Source: GCA-2711565 sp963664245 (GTDB lineage Bacteria > Bacteroidota > Bacteroidia > Bacteroidales > GCA-2711565). Taken from it: a stretch of DNA of 64,000 bases. Of this stretch, positions 25,952 to 35,927 are shown one piece after another. The position numbers and the translations under genes are program-made. The stretch spans positions 1,054,001 to 1,118,000 of the forward strand of contig OY760934.1 in assembly GCA_963664245.1 (NCBI GenBank). Direction: 5' to 3'. Under the pieces are notes generated by a model. That model saw nothing but the letters and a program-made list of their open reading frames with translations, did no database searches and was not told where the DNA came from. Every line of letters begins with the position of its first letter. Position 1 is the stretch's first letter.

Positions 25952-27931
25952 ATGACAGTAGAAGAAAAAAATCTCAGTGCACAAAATAATTATAATGCTG
26001 ATAACATTCAGGTTCTGGAAGGATTAGAAGCCGTTAGGAAACGTCCTGCTATGTATATCGGGGATATTAGTAAACGCGGATTGCACCATTTGGTGTACGA
26101 AGTTGTTGATAACTCCATTGACGAAGCACTGGCTGGTTATTGCGATACTATTGACGTTTTTATCCATGAAGATAATTCCATTTCAGTTAGTGATAACGGT
26201 CGTGGTATTCCTACCGGGATGCACGAAAAAGAAAACAAATCGGCCCTTGAGGTAGTAATGACCGTACTACACGCCGGGGGTAAGTTTGATAAAGGATCAT
26301 ACAAAGTTTCCGGAGGCTTACACGGGGTTGGTGTTTCGTGTGTGAACGCCCTCTCAAAACATGTAAAAGTTACGGTTCAACGTGAAGGGAAAACATTTTT
26401 CCAGGAATACAACTACGGAAAACCCAAAGCAGATGTTACAGTTATCGGCGAATCAAACAAAACCGGAACAACAACCTGGTTCCTGCCAGATGACGGTATT
26501 TTTACCGAAACTGTTTACGATTTTGACATTTTATGTTCCCGTTTACGCGAGCTTTCCTTTCTTAACAAAGGCATCCGTTTGAACATCAAGGACGAACGAA
26601 AATATGAAAACGGCAATGGGAACGGTAACGGAGTACCAACCGAACATTCGTTCTATTCCGAAAACGGATTAAAAGATTTTATAGAATACCTGGATGCAAC
26701 CCGCGAAAAGCTAATGCCTGAAGCCATCACTATTGAAGGCGAAAAAAATGACATTCCGGTTGAAGTATCCATGCAGTACAACACTTCTTTTGCCGAGAAT
26801 CTTCATTCGTACGTGAATAATATCAACACCCATGAAGGCGGAACCCACCTTTCCGGTTTTCGCCGTGGATTGACCCGTACGTTAAAATCTTATGCCGAAA
26901 AATCGGGGCTCTTATCAAAATTAAAATTTGACATTAGCGGCGATGACTTCCGTGAAGGATTAACCGCAGTGATTTCTGTAAAAGTTCAAGAACCCCAATT
27001 TGAAGGACAGACCAAAACTAAACTGGGAAACTCAGAGGTTATGGGAGCCGTTGACCAAATGATTAGCGAGTCGTTGACCAACTACCTTGAAGAAAATCCA
27101 AAAGAAGCGAAGACCATTGTAAACAAGGTTATTTTAGCAGCCACTGCCCGTCACGCTGCCCGTAAGGCTCGCGAACTGGTTCAACGGAAAAATGTATTAT
27201 CAGGCTCAGGGCTTCCCGGAAAACTTTCCGATTGTTCGGAACGCAATCCTGAAAAATGCGAAATCTACCTGGTGGAGGGAGATTCGGCAGGCGGAACAGC
27301 GAAAGCCGGACGTGACCGTAAATTCCAGGCCATCCTTCCGTTAAGGGGTAAAATTTTGAATGTTGAAAAAGCCATGCCGCATAAAATCTTTGAAAGCGAA
27401 GAAATTAAAAATATTTTCACGGCATTAGGTGTTACAATAGGAACCGAAGAAGACAGCAAAGGACTGAACCTTGAAAAATTGCGTTACCACAAAATTATCA
27501 TCATGACGGATGCTGATGTTGATGGTAGCCACATTGCAACCTTGATCCTGACTTTCTTCTTCCGCCACATGCATGATTTAATTGAGAAAGGGTACGTTTA
27601 TATTGCCACTCCTCCGCTTTACCTGATTAAAAAAGGGAAAGAGGCTCAGTACTGCTGGAGCGAAGAAGAACGCGAACAACTGGTACAAAGATTAACTGTT
27701 AACGGGAAAGAATCAAGTATTCACATCCAGCGCTACAAAGGTTTGGGAGAGATGAATGCCGAACAATTATGGGATACTACCATGGATCCTGGCACTCGTA
27801 CTTTGCGCCAGGTTACCATTGAAAATGGTGCCGAAGCCGACCGTGTGTTCTCCATGTTGATGGGCGACGAAGTTCCCCCGCGCCGAGAATTCATTGAACA
27901 AAATGCAAAATACGCAAATATAGATGCTTAA
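25952..27931 (+). CDS. gyrB: DNA gyrase subunit B
   Basis: ATPase subunit of gyrase, 659 residues from the ATG at 25952 (a TTG two codons earlier is less likely). The GHKL ATPase is seen as IQVLEGLEAVRKRPAMYIGD, the Glu in YEVVDNSIDEALAGYC, DNGRGIP and GGLHGVGVSCVNALS. The transducer domain includes VKVQEPQFEGQTKTKLGN. The TOPRIM domain has EGDSAGGTAKAGRDR near 442 and DADVDGSHI near 519 for Mg2+. The C-terminal RYKGLGEMNAEQLWDTTM closes the protein. The length is usual for Bacteroidota. A short Asn/Gly run (NGNGNGNG) near 222 is a small local insertion. It is a single gene with its own promoter and terminator. Confidence 0.97.
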   Translation: MTVEEKNLSAQNNYNADNIQVLEGLEAVRKRPAMYIGDISKRGLHHLVYEVVDNSIDEALAGYCDTIDVFIHEDNSISVSDNGRGIPTGMHEKENKSALEVVMTVLHAGGKFDKGSYKVSGGLHGVGVSCVNALSKHVKVTVQREGKTFFQEYNYGKPKADVTVIGESNKTGTTTWFLPDDGIFTETVYDFDILCSRLRELSFLNKGIRLNIKDERKYENGNGNGNGVPTEHSFYSENGLKDFIEYLDATREKLMPEAITIEGEKNDIPVEVSMQYNTSFAENLHSYVNNINTHEGGTHLSGFRRGLTRTLKSYAEKSGLLSKLKFDISGDDFREGLTAVISVKVQEPQFEGQTKTKLGNSEVMGAVDQMISESLTNYLEENPKEAKTIVNKVILAATARHAARKARELVQRKNVLSGSGLPGKLSDCSERNPEKCEIYLVEGDSAGGTAKAGRDRKFQAILPLRGKILNVEKAMPHKIFESEEIKNIFTALGVTIGTEEDSKGLNLEKLRYHKIIIMTDADVDGSHIATLILTFFFRHMHDLIEKGYVYIATPPLYLIKKGKEAQYCWSEEEREQLVQRLTVNGKESSIHIQRYKGLGEMNAEQLWDTTMDPGTRTLRQVTIENGAEADRVFSMLMGDEVPPRREFIEQNAKYANIDA

Positions 27932-27936
27932 CAAAG

Positions 27937-27976
27937 AAAGCCCCTCCTTATTAACTTAACGAGGGGCTTTTTATTT
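27937..27976 (+). terminator. gyrB terminator
   Basis: 10-bp stem AAAGCCCCTC (27937-27946) / GAGGGGCTTT (27961-27970), 14-base loop, then a T-rich tail. Confidence 0.9.
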
Positions 27977-28024
27977 TTACCCGCTTGTGCCGAACAAAAA
28001 AAAGGTAGTTGAGCATAGCCAAAG

Positions 28025-28684
28025 CTACATTTCCAAAGTCCGGTTCATAAATTTCACCAAGGGTTTCATCAGCTTAAAGCGCTCTATCAAAAAGTCAAAG
28101 AAATCAGCTTGCAAACATTGCTCTTGAGATATATTTTCAAAAAAGCTGTATGATTTATATTTCAGCAGTTCAATATCCGGGAAATCGGCCGGAAAATCTT
28201 TGGGCGGACGTATCAGTTTGTCGCCAGAAATTTCTTTGAAATATTTTTTGACTTTCGGTTCATTAATAATTTGTTTAAACTCCTCAATATTATAATAAAT
28301 CTCTTTCCTGATTTTATTTAATTCGGGCGGTGGCGGCATATGCACCCCACCGGCAATAAAACTTGCGTTATTCTGCAAATGCAAATAATAGCCCGAATTT
28401 CCCGAGCGGCGTCCCCCTTTTACAAGATAGGCTCCAAAATTTATTTTATAAGGCGATTTATCTTTCGAGAAACGCACATCGCGATATATTCTAAAAATGC
28501 AATGTTTGGGCTCAAGCCCTTTTATTTTATCATCAAATTCCGAAATTCCGGCAATCAGTTTTGCCACAAAAAGCTTGAATGCTTCGTTGACTTGCTGGTA
28601 TTTTGCCTTGTTTTCGGTGAACCATTCACGGTTGTTGTTTTGCTCGAGTTCTTTCAGAAATTCAAAAATTTTCGGATCAATCAT
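28025..28684 (-). CDS. DUF2461 domain protein
   Basis: A 219-residue protein; the start is the ATG at 28684 (MIDPKIFEFLKELEQNN), because the open frame upstream overlaps the divergent gene and does not look coding. The whole length is a DUF2461 domain: NREWFTENKAKYQ, the FRIYRDVRFSKDKSPYK core, FGAYLVKGGRRSG and YLHLQNNASFIAGGVHMPPP. The FRIYRD...KSPYK block is the family hallmark. The domain is widespread in bacteria and fungi, but no biochemical role is established. Monocistronic by appearance. Confidence 0.88.
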   Translation of the reverse strand: MIDPKIFEFLKELEQNNNREWFTENKAKYQQVNEAFKLFVAKLIAGISEFDDKIKGLEPKHCIFRIYRDVRFSKDKSPYKINFGAYLVKGGRRSGNSGYYLHLQNNASFIAGGVHMPPPPELNKIRKEIYYNIEEFKQIINEPKVKKYFKEISGDKLIRPPKDFPADFPDIELLKYKSYSFFENISQEQCLQADFFDFLIERFKLMKPLVKFMNRTLEM

Positions 28685-28760
28685 TGTTTTAAATTTTATC
28701 AAAGATAAAGTTCCGAAAAATTTTATCAATACCCGAGACTTTTTTCCAGTTTCGGTATAT

Positions 28761-29594
28761 ATGAAAAAGCTTCTCAAAATGAGCACAATAAAAAAATCCA
28801 TCCCCCTTTTTATCCTTTTATTTATTTCACACACATTATTTGCAGGACTTCCGAACAGCGGTTTTGGCGGGCGATCTTCGGCCCTGGGAAATGCCTGCAT
28901 CACCCATTCCGATTTTTGGGCGCAATTTAACAACCAGGCCGGGTTGGCCAACAATAACAAAATCAGGGTCGGTTCGTACTACGAAAACCGTTTTATGACC
29001 AAGGCTTTGAGTGTAAAAGCCATGGGGATTTTAATTCCGGTAAAAAAAGGGAGTTTCGGGTTGAACCTTACCCATTTCGGCGAGAGCAATTATTACGAAA
29101 TGAATATCGGGTTGGCCTACGGCCGAAAGCTAAGCGAATCGTTATCGGTGGGATTACAGTTCGACTATTTCAGCATACACCAGGGACAAGATTATGGTTC
29201 AAAAGACAAAATTACATTTGAGGGAGGTTTTATTTACCATGTGGACGAAAAAATAAAAATCGGCGGACACCTTTACAATCCGCTGATAAAATCAAAAAAC
29301 GACCAGGATTTAGAACTCCCGGAGATTTACCGCCTGGGACTTGAATACAAAATCAGCAAAGATTTAAACGGATTTTTCGAAGCCCGGAACCAAAGCGATT
29401 ACGGTTCTTCGCTGCATTTTGGGCTGGAATACCTTTTCAATTGCTTTTCATTCAGAGCCGGTTATGCTTCAAAACCCGACATTTTCACCTTCGGCGTAGG
29501 CATTGAGCAGAAACACTTCCAACTCGATTTTTCATCCAGCTTACACAGTGTTCTGGGATATTCCCCACAAGTTTCACTGGTATATTCTTTCTGA
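28761..29594 (+). CDS. outer-membrane beta-barrel protein, PorV/FadL-like
   Basis: A 277-residue protein from the ATG at 28761; the ATG at 28779 is an alternative. A signal peptide ends at LFAG. The mature start GLPNSGFGGRSSALGNACI resembles the opening of PorV/PorQ/FadL-type barrels in Bacteroidota, and the rest is alternating strands ending in the aromatic tail VSLVYSF. The next gene's ATG follows the stop after one base, so the two are clearly an operon. There is no direct link to a transport substrate. Assignment as a barrel is firm; the subfamily is uncertain. Confidence 0.7.
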   Translation: MKKLLKMSTIKKSIPLFILLFISHTLFAGLPNSGFGGRSSALGNACITHSDFWAQFNNQAGLANNNKIRVGSYYENRFMTKALSVKAMGILIPVKKGSFGLNLTHFGESNYYEMNIGLAYGRKLSESLSVGLQFDYFSIHQGQDYGSKDKITFEGGFIYHVDEKIKIGGHLYNPLIKSKNDQDLELPEIYRLGLEYKISKDLNGFFEARNQSDYGSSLHFGLEYLFNCFSFRAGYASKPDIFTFGVGIEQKHFQLDFSSSLHSVLGYSPQVSLVYSF

Positions 29595-29595
29595 T

Positions 29596-31659
29596 ATGAA
29601 ACGAATCATTGTTCTCATCATAACTTTAGTTTTAAGCACTTCAGTGGTAGCACAGGAAGATATTGAGCGTTTGATTGAAGAACGCATTGAAAGTATCATC
29701 GAATCAACCGAAGGGGATATTGATGAAACGGACTTGTACGACCGTCTTATTGAGCTGTCGCAAAACCCGGTAAACCTGAATTGCAAAAATTTTAAAATAT
29801 TGGTGGAGCTACATTTAATCAATGAATACCAATACTTCAAGCTATTGGATTATGCCAACCAACTTCAAATTCAATCCATCCGGGAAATAACATTTTTAGA
29901 CGGTTTTTCGGAGAGCGATTTTGAACATCTGAAAATATTCATCACCGTGGCCGAATGCAAACAGGAAAAGTTCAAATTATATCGTCCAAAACATGAAATA
30001 AGCAGCGGGATTGAGATGAGCTTCCCCCAAAAAGCCGGTTATGATGAGGTAGAGGATGAAACACTGGCAGATTCGCCCAACAAGGCTTATTTAGGTTCGC
30101 CCGAAAAAATTTACACCCGTTACAAAATTACAAGCGGGAAACATTTACAGGCGGGCTTTATTGCTGAAAAAGACCCCGGCGAAGTTCTTTTTAAAAACAA
30201 TTACAGCGATTTGAGCAACGAATTATTGGACAAGAACCCCAAAGTCCCCGATTATCTTTCAGGATTTGCCAGCTTAGATGATCTTTGGTTTATTAACAAA
30301 TTAATTGTGGGAGATTATCAGTTGCAGTTTGGCCAGGGATTAAGCCTATGGTCGAGCCTGGGCTTCGGGAAATCAAGCGCCAGCACGGCCATAAAAAAAT
30401 ACGCCCGGGGAATTATCCCGAACACCTCGGCCAATGAAAACCAATTTTTTAGGGGCATTGCCAGCAGCGTTTCTTACAAAAAACTTGAGATGAACCTGTT
30501 CTACTCAAATAAAAAACGTGATGCCAATATCGTTTCGGAAGATGAATTCAGCAGTTTGCAAAACACCGGCTATCACCGGACCATCGGGGAGTTATCGGAC
30601 AAAAACAGTGTTTCGGAAAAAGTTTATGGTGCGAACCTCAATTACACCATAAAACGAATCAAAATCGGGATAACCGCTTATCACCAAAGCTTTGACAAAA
30701 CATACATTACCGATGACCAACCTTACAAAAAATATTATTTCAGCGGGAAAGAAAACTATTGTTTTGGCAGCGATTTCCAAGCCATTTTCAAAAACATTGA
30801 TTTGTTCGGCGAAATTGCTTTTTCAAAAAATAATGCCAAAGCTGTTTTAGCCGGAATGACCGTTTACTTGAACTCCCTGGCGACTTTCCATTTTCATTAC
30901 CGGAACTATTCCAAAGCCTTTCAGAATTTTTACACGGCAGCCATCAGTGAAAATACCAATCCCCGAAATGAAAAAGGTTTTTATGCCGGAACCGAAATCG
31001 AACTCCACGCCAAATGGAAGCTTTCGGCCTATACCGATTTCTTTCGCTTTCCCTGGCTAAAAATGGGGGTTGATGCGCCTTCCAAAGGGAATGAACAACT
31101 GCTGCAACTGGAATACAAACACTCGCGCAGCCTACTGATTTACGGCCGGTATAAACGCCAGCGCAAAGAGCAAAACCAAGACGAAGACAACATTTGGTTT
31201 AATTACCTGATTCCGAAAACCGATGAAAATATCCGCCTGCATTTTAGCTTGCAGCTATCGCCAAAATTTGAATGGCAGGGACGGGGCGAATGGCACCATT
31301 ACGAATTAAACAAATCAAAAAGCCGGGGTTTCCTGATTTTCCAGGAAATCAACTTTACAACATTAAACAACAAACTGAAGTGTTCGTTCAGGTACACCAA
31401 TTTCAACACCAACGATTACGACAGCCGCATTTATACTTACGAAAAAGATGTGCGCTATACGTTTAGCGTTCCGTCTTTTTACGGCCAGGGAAACCGCTGC
31501 TATTTTATGCTCACCTACCAATTAAAAGACGGTCTGACCACCTGCCTGAAGTTTGCCCAAACCACCTATTACGACCGGGATCAGATAAATTCAGGCTTAG
31601 AACTGATTGACGGGAACCACAAAACGGAGGTTAAATTTCAGGTTCAAATTAAATTGTAA
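29596..31659 (+). CDS. helix-hairpin-helix protein with predicted outer-membrane barrel
   Basis: A 687-residue protein starting at the ATG at 29596, one base after the upstream stop. A signal peptide ends at VVAQ. Residues about 20-130 contain paired helix-hairpin-helix-like units with the pattern ELSQNPVNLN and ITFLDGFSESDFEHL, the form seen in Bacteroidota exported HhH proteins annotated as ComEA-like. From about 190 the sequence is amphipathic strands with many aromatics (FWGQ-like LQFGQGLSLWSSLGFGKS) and ends in VKFQVQIKL, consistent with a large barrel. A combined DNA-uptake role has been guessed for such proteins but is not shown. Confidence 0.65.
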   Translation: MKRIIVLIITLVLSTSVVAQEDIERLIEERIESIIESTEGDIDETDLYDRLIELSQNPVNLNCKNFKILVELHLINEYQYFKLLDYANQLQIQSIREITFLDGFSESDFEHLKIFITVAECKQEKFKLYRPKHEISSGIEMSFPQKAGYDEVEDETLADSPNKAYLGSPEKIYTRYKITSGKHLQAGFIAEKDPGEVLFKNNYSDLSNELLDKNPKVPDYLSGFASLDDLWFINKLIVGDYQLQFGQGLSLWSSLGFGKSSASTAIKKYARGIIPNTSANENQFFRGIASSVSYKKLEMNLFYSNKKRDANIVSEDEFSSLQNTGYHRTIGELSDKNSVSEKVYGANLNYTIKRIKIGITAYHQSFDKTYITDDQPYKKYYFSGKENYCFGSDFQAIFKNIDLFGEIAFSKNNAKAVLAGMTVYLNSLATFHFHYRNYSKAFQNFYTAAISENTNPRNEKGFYAGTEIELHAKWKLSAYTDFFRFPWLKMGVDAPSKGNEQLLQLEYKHSRSLLIYGRYKRQRKEQNQDEDNIWFNYLIPKTDENIRLHFSLQLSPKFEWQGRGEWHHYELNKSKSRGFLIFQEINFTTLNNKLKCSFRYTNFNTNDYDSRIYTYEKDVRYTFSVPSFYGQGNRCYFMLTYQLKDGLTTCLKFAQTTYYDRDQINSGLELIDGNHKTEVKFQVQIKL

Positions 31660-31664
31660 ATATT

Positions 31665-31715
31665 CCCCTCCCGTTTAGGAGGGGTGGATTCTGCATGGCA
31701 GAAGACGGGGTGGTA
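31665..31715. repeat. GGGGTGG palindromic element
   Basis: A perfect 7-bp hairpin CCCCTCC / GGAGGGG (31665-31671 and 31678-31684) is followed by TGGATTCTGCATGGCAGAA and GACGGGGTGGT. It resembles the CCCCTCC...ACGGGGTGGT elements dispersed in many Flavobacteria and other Bacteroidota. Only this copy is in the window. It lies just after the HhH-barrel gene and has no T tract. Confidence 0.5.
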
Positions 31716-31813
31716 AACCAATACCATAAAAATGAAAAAGAAAACAAATATCCACAATCTCCCTCATCTTAAAACGCTTAGAAGAAAGCTTAGTCTTACA
31801 CAAAATTAAATAA

Positions 31814-31839
31814 CCCCAAATCCTTTCCAGAATTTGGGG
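31814..31839 (-). terminator. trxA terminator
   Basis: Stem CCCCAAAT (31814-31821) / ATTTGGGG (31832-31839), with TTATTTAATTTT downstream on the minus strand. Confidence 0.75.
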
Positions 31840-31866
31840 CACAATATTTTCTTAAATAATTAGAGC

Positions 31867-32184
31867 TTACATCAAAGCTTCCAGTTTATTAACCAATACC
31901 TGTTTCGGAACGGCACCCACTTGTTTGTCGGCAATTTCGCCGTTTTTAAAGAATAATAAGGTAGGGATGTTACGAATACCAAACTGGCTGGCAACGCCCG
32001 GATTGCTATCAACATCTACTTTTCCAACCACGGCTTTGCCTTCGTATTCTTTTGCAATTTCTTCTACCAATGGTCCAACCATGCGGCAGGGGCCACACCA
32101 AACAGCCCAAAAATCTAAAAGTACAGGTTTATCTGATTTTAGTACGAGCTCTTCAAAGTTCGCATCTGTGATTTCTAATGCCAT
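31867..32184 (-). CDS. trxA: thioredoxin
   Basis: A 105-residue canonical thioredoxin: LLDFWAVWCGPCRMVGPLVE holds the redox WCGPC near residue 30, the buried Asp is in KVDVDSNP, and the cis-Pro loop is RNIPTLLFFKNGE. The protein lacks a signal peptide and acts in the cytoplasm as a disulphide reductase for ribonucleotide reductase, peroxiredoxins and others. The gene follows dnaE on the same strand, 123 bases downstream, with its own terminator. The length is exactly that of the family. Confidence 0.96.
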   Translation of the reverse strand: MALEITDANFEELVLKSDKPVLLDFWAVWCGPCRMVGPLVEEIAKEYEGKAVVGKVDVDSNPGVASQFGIRNIPTLLFFKNGEIADKQVGAVPKQVLVNKLEALM

Positions 32185-32307
32185 AACTGTATTTTTTTAA
32201 TGATTAATATTTATCGTTCTTGATTTACAAAATTAATAATAATTCTTATATAAAAACTTGCATATTTTCTTTATCGAACCCAAATTTCCCTCATCAATTC
32301 TAAACAC

Positions 32308-35300
32308 TTACTTTAACTTGTACTTCACCCCCGAAATTTCGTGCAGAGCCTTGACCAGGGTTAACGGGTCAATCTTAGAACTCCGCGAACGCAACTCCAC
32401 GCATTCTTTGGCTAAAGGATCGCTCAACCTGACACGGTACGGGATTTTCCCTTTGTGTTTTTTTATCAGCTTAAAAATCTCCTCGGTCTTTTCTTCATTC
32501 AACTCCTGCGTATTCACAATGATGGTCAATTCGCGGGTATGCTTTTCAATGGCTTCAGCCAAAAGGCTTATGTGATTAATTTTAATTTCCAGATTATCTT
32601 CCTGGTTAAAACGGTTTTGAACCCGGGCTTTAATCAGCAAGAAATTGCCTTCGTTCAAAAAATGCTTCATTTTCAGGTAATCTTCCGAAAACATTGCCAA
32701 ATTAATACTATCCTGAAAATCTTCCAGCGTAAGCGTACCAAAAGGTTTATTGGTTTTAGTGGTACGGTGTGCCACCTCGGTAACCATCCCGGCAAAGGTT
32801 ATATTTTTATTTTTCAGAGCCCGGAGGTTGTTTGTCAACGGGCCTATCGGGATATCACAAAAATTTTCAATCTCGATGCGGTAATCGTCAAGCGGGTGTC
32901 CCGACATGTAAAAACCGGTAACGTCCTTCTCATTTTTTAATTGCTCAATTTTATTCCAGGGTTTGGTCTCTGGTAATTCAATGGTCGGCATCTCAATGTC
33001 ATCGCCACCGAATAAAGAAACCTGCATCGCATTTTGGCGTTCCTGTATCGCATGGCCGTGCTTGATGATTTTTTCAAGGAAAATGTTATCGTCGCTATTT
33101 TCGCGATGGAAATACTGGGCACGGTGCGTATTTTCAAACGAGTCAAAAGCCCCCGACATAGCTAAAGCTTCAAAGCAACGTTTATTTACCGAACGCAGGT
33201 TCACCCTTGTAACCATATCCACAATATCTTTAAACGAACCGTTTGCGTTGCGTTCTTCAATAATCGCCTGAACTGCATTTCCACCAACTCCTTTTATGGC
33301 AGCCATTCCAAAACGGATTTCGCCCTTTTGATTCACGGTAAAATTCCAGAAACTCTCATTAACATCCGGTGCCAGAACAGGAATTCCCTGGCGGCGAGAT
33401 TCGTCAATAAAAAAGGTAATTTTCTTGATATCCGAAAGGTTGTGTGTCAACACCGAAGCCATATATTCGGCCGGATAGTGGGCTTTTAAATAAGCGGTTT
33501 GGTAAGCAATTACAGAGTATGCCGCCGAATGCGAGCGGTTAAAACCATACTCGGCAAAACGCTCCATAATCTGAAAAACTTCAACGGCTGTCTCCTGCTC
33601 TACGCCCTTTTCCATGGCTCCATCAACAAAAACAACCTTTTGTTTTTCCATCTCTTCACGGATTTTTTTCCCCATGGCCCGGCGCAAAATATCCGCTTTT
33701 CCAAGCGTGTAACCACCCATAATCTGAGCCGTCTGCATGATCTGCTCCTGATATACCATGATGCCGTAAGTCGGTTTCAGAATATCTTCCAGCCAGGGGT
33801 GCGGGTATTCCACCTTCTCTCGCCCGTGCTTACGGTTGATGTAAATCGGGATGTAGCTCATCGGCCCCGGACGATACAAGGCGTTCATCGCGATCAAATC
33901 CTCAATATTGGTCGGTTTCAAGTCTTTCAGGTAGGTCCGCATGCCTTCCGACTCAAACTGGAAAGTTCCGATAGTATCGCCTTTTTGGTAAAGCTCGTAG
34001 GTTTTTTCATCATCCAGCGGAATCGTATTTATATCTATTTCTATCCCGTGGCGATGCTTAATATTTTCAATGGCATCCTTGATTATGGACAAGGTTTTCA
34101 AGCCTAAAAAGTCCATTTTCAGCATGCCCACCGATTCCACGTATTTCCCGTCGTACTGGGTCACCATTAACTTAGAATCTTTAGCCGTGCTAAGAGGAAT
34201 GTGTTCAATTAAATCATCCGGGCCAATGATTACCCCACAGGCGTGGGTTCCAGTATGGCGAGCCGATCCTTCAAGGGTTTGGGCAAAAGTAAGAGTCTTC
34301 TGAGCCAGATCCTCGCCCTTATTTTTAATATCGCTAAGTTCTTTTACTTCTTTGTAAGCTTTTGCCAGGCTGATTCCCGGTTTTTCAGGAACCAATTTAG
34401 CCAAACGGTCGGCTTCCGGGAGCGGCAATTTTAACACCCGTGCCACATCACGAATAGCCAATTTTGCAGCCATTGTACCAAAAGTAATAATTTGAGCCAC
34501 ATGACTTTCTCCGTATTTTTCAACGACATAATCAAGTACTTTTTCACGTCCCTCATCATCAAAATCAATATCGATATCGGGCATGGAGATACGCTCTGGG
34601 TTCAAAAAACGCTCGAAAAGCAAATTGTATTTGATAGGGTCGATGCTGGTAATTCCGGTACAAAAAGCAACGGCCGAACCAGCTGCCGATCCCCGCCCGG
34701 GACCAACAATCACGCCCATTTTTTTGGCTTGCTGGATAAAATCCTGAACAATTAAAAAGTAACCGGGGAATCCCATATCGCGGATAACCTTCAACTCAAA
34801 ATCGAGGCGTTCTTTAATTTCGGGAGTGATAATTTTATACAGACGTTCGGCTCCCTCAAAAGTCAGATGGCGCAAATAATCATCCTGGCTTTCAAAGCCT
34901 TTTGGCAGTGGGAACCTCGGAAGAATTACATCCTTGGTTGTAATATCGTATTCTTCTATTTTATCAACGATTTCGCGGGTATTTGCCAAAGCTTCCGGGG
35001 CATCGGCAAAAAGCTCAGCCATCTCGTTGGGCGATTTCAAATATTCGTTTCCGGTATAATGCATACCCGAAACATCATCTAAATCCTTCCCCGTGTTCAA
35101 GCATATCAGGATGCGGTGAGCTTCGTAATCCTCTTTATTTACAAAGTGAACATCGTTGGTTGCAATAACTTTCCGGTTGTATTTCTTTGCCAGTTCCAAC
35201 AGGCGGGCATTCACCCGCTTTTGTTCATCATAGCCATGATCCTGGAGTTCTAAATAAAAATCATCGCCAAAAATATCAATGTGTTCCTGCAAAACTTTTT

Positions 35301-35766
35301 CATCTTCGCCTTCCGCTTTATAGTTAATCGCCTTTGGCAATTCCCCGCCCAAACAAGCCGAAGAAGCTATCAAACCCTCCGAATATTTTCTCAAAATTTC
35401 TTTATCTACACGGGGAGTATAATAAAAACCATCGATATAACCGGTTGAAACAATTTTAGAAAGGTTTTTATAACCAGCAAGGTTTTTTGCCAGAAGAATT
35501 AAATGATAAGCACTTCGCGAACCTTCACCGTGTTTTTCAAAACGGCTGCCTTCGGCCACATAAACCTCACAACCGAGAATAGGTTTTATTTTAGCTTTTT
35601 TAGCTTCAAAGAAAAAACGAAGCACCCCGAACATGTTTCCATGGTCAGTAATAGCCAGGGCATCCATTCCCTGCTCTTTAACCTTGTCGATTAAGCTGGA
35701 AATTTTTGCCGCCCCGTCAAGTATTGAATATTGTGTATGTACATGTAAATGAGTAAAATCAGGCAT
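32308..35766 (-). CDS. dnaE: DNA polymerase III subunit alpha
   Basis: Replicative polymerase subunit of 1152 residues. The N-terminal PHP domain has HLHVHTQYS (6-14) and TDHGNMFG, so its metal site looks intact. The polymerase core contains GPGRGSAAGSAVAF near 355 and MPDIDIDFDDEGR near 393 with the catalytic Asp pair, then GCGVIIGP-like ACGVIIGPDD and the fingers region (YNRSHSAAYSVIAYQTAYLK). Helix-hairpin-helix (IKGVGGNAVQAI) and OB-fold (ITFAGMVTEVAHRTTK) regions follow near the C-terminus. The size is normal for the DnaE1 type. The trxA gene lies downstream on the same strand. Confidence 0.97.
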   Translation of the reverse strand: MPDFTHLHVHTQYSILDGAAKISSLIDKVKEQGMDALAITDHGNMFGVLRFFFEAKKAKIKPILGCEVYVAEGSRFEKHGEGSRSAYHLILLAKNLAGYKNLSKIVSTGYIDGFYYTPRVDKEILRKYSEGLIASSACLGGELPKAINYKAEGEDEKVLQEHIDIFGDDFYLELQDHGYDEQKRVNARLLELAKKYNRKVIATNDVHFVNKEDYEAHRILICLNTGKDLDDVSGMHYTGNEYLKSPNEMAELFADAPEALANTREIVDKIEEYDITTKDVILPRFPLPKGFESQDDYLRHLTFEGAERLYKIITPEIKERLDFELKVIRDMGFPGYFLIVQDFIQQAKKMGVIVGPGRGSAAGSAVAFCTGITSIDPIKYNLLFERFLNPERISMPDIDIDFDDEGREKVLDYVVEKYGESHVAQIITFGTMAAKLAIRDVARVLKLPLPEADRLAKLVPEKPGISLAKAYKEVKELSDIKNKGEDLAQKTLTFAQTLEGSARHTGTHACGVIIGPDDLIEHIPLSTAKDSKLMVTQYDGKYVESVGMLKMDFLGLKTLSIIKDAIENIKHRHGIEIDINTIPLDDEKTYELYQKGDTIGTFQFESEGMRTYLKDLKPTNIEDLIAMNALYRPGPMSYIPIYINRKHGREKVEYPHPWLEDILKPTYGIMVYQEQIMQTAQIMGGYTLGKADILRRAMGKKIREEMEKQKVVFVDGAMEKGVEQETAVEVFQIMERFAEYGFNRSHSAAYSVIAYQTAYLKAHYPAEYMASVLTHNLSDIKKITFFIDESRRQGIPVLAPDVNESFWNFTVNQKGEIRFGMAAIKGVGGNAVQAIIEERNANGSFKDIVDMVTRVNLRSVNKRCFEALAMSGAFDSFENTHRAQYFHRENSDDNIFLEKIIKHGHAIQERQNAMQVSLFGGDDIEMPTIELPETKPWNKIEQLKNEKDVTGFYMSGHPLDDYRIEIENFCDIPIGPLTNNLRALKNKNITFAGMVTEVAHRTTKTNKPFGTLTLEDFQDSINLAMFSEDYLKMKHFLNEGNFLLIKARVQNRFNQEDNLEIKINHISLLAEAIEKHTRELTIIVNTQELNEEKTEEIFKLIKKHKGKIPYRVRLSDPLAKECVELRSRSSKIDPLTLVKALHEISGVKYKLK

Positions 35767-35927
35767 ATCAATCGAGCAGTCTTTTCAATTAAATAAATTC
35801 CAAAAATGGTTCTGTAAAATTAGTATAAAAGATCCCAATAAAGTAGGATGTTGATAATTATTGAAAACTGATTTTAAAAATAACGATCGACCGTGAATAT
35901 CAGGCATCCAAATAGCGGTAATTTCTT

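Noticed and set aside
28685..28960. N-terminal extension of the DUF2461 frame
   Set aside because: The extension contains no family feature and overlaps the divergent barrel gene; the ATG at 28684 begins the domain exactly.
33499..34107. 202-codon frame opposite dnaE
   Set aside because: It lies within the highly conserved polymerase core and has no recognisable motif.
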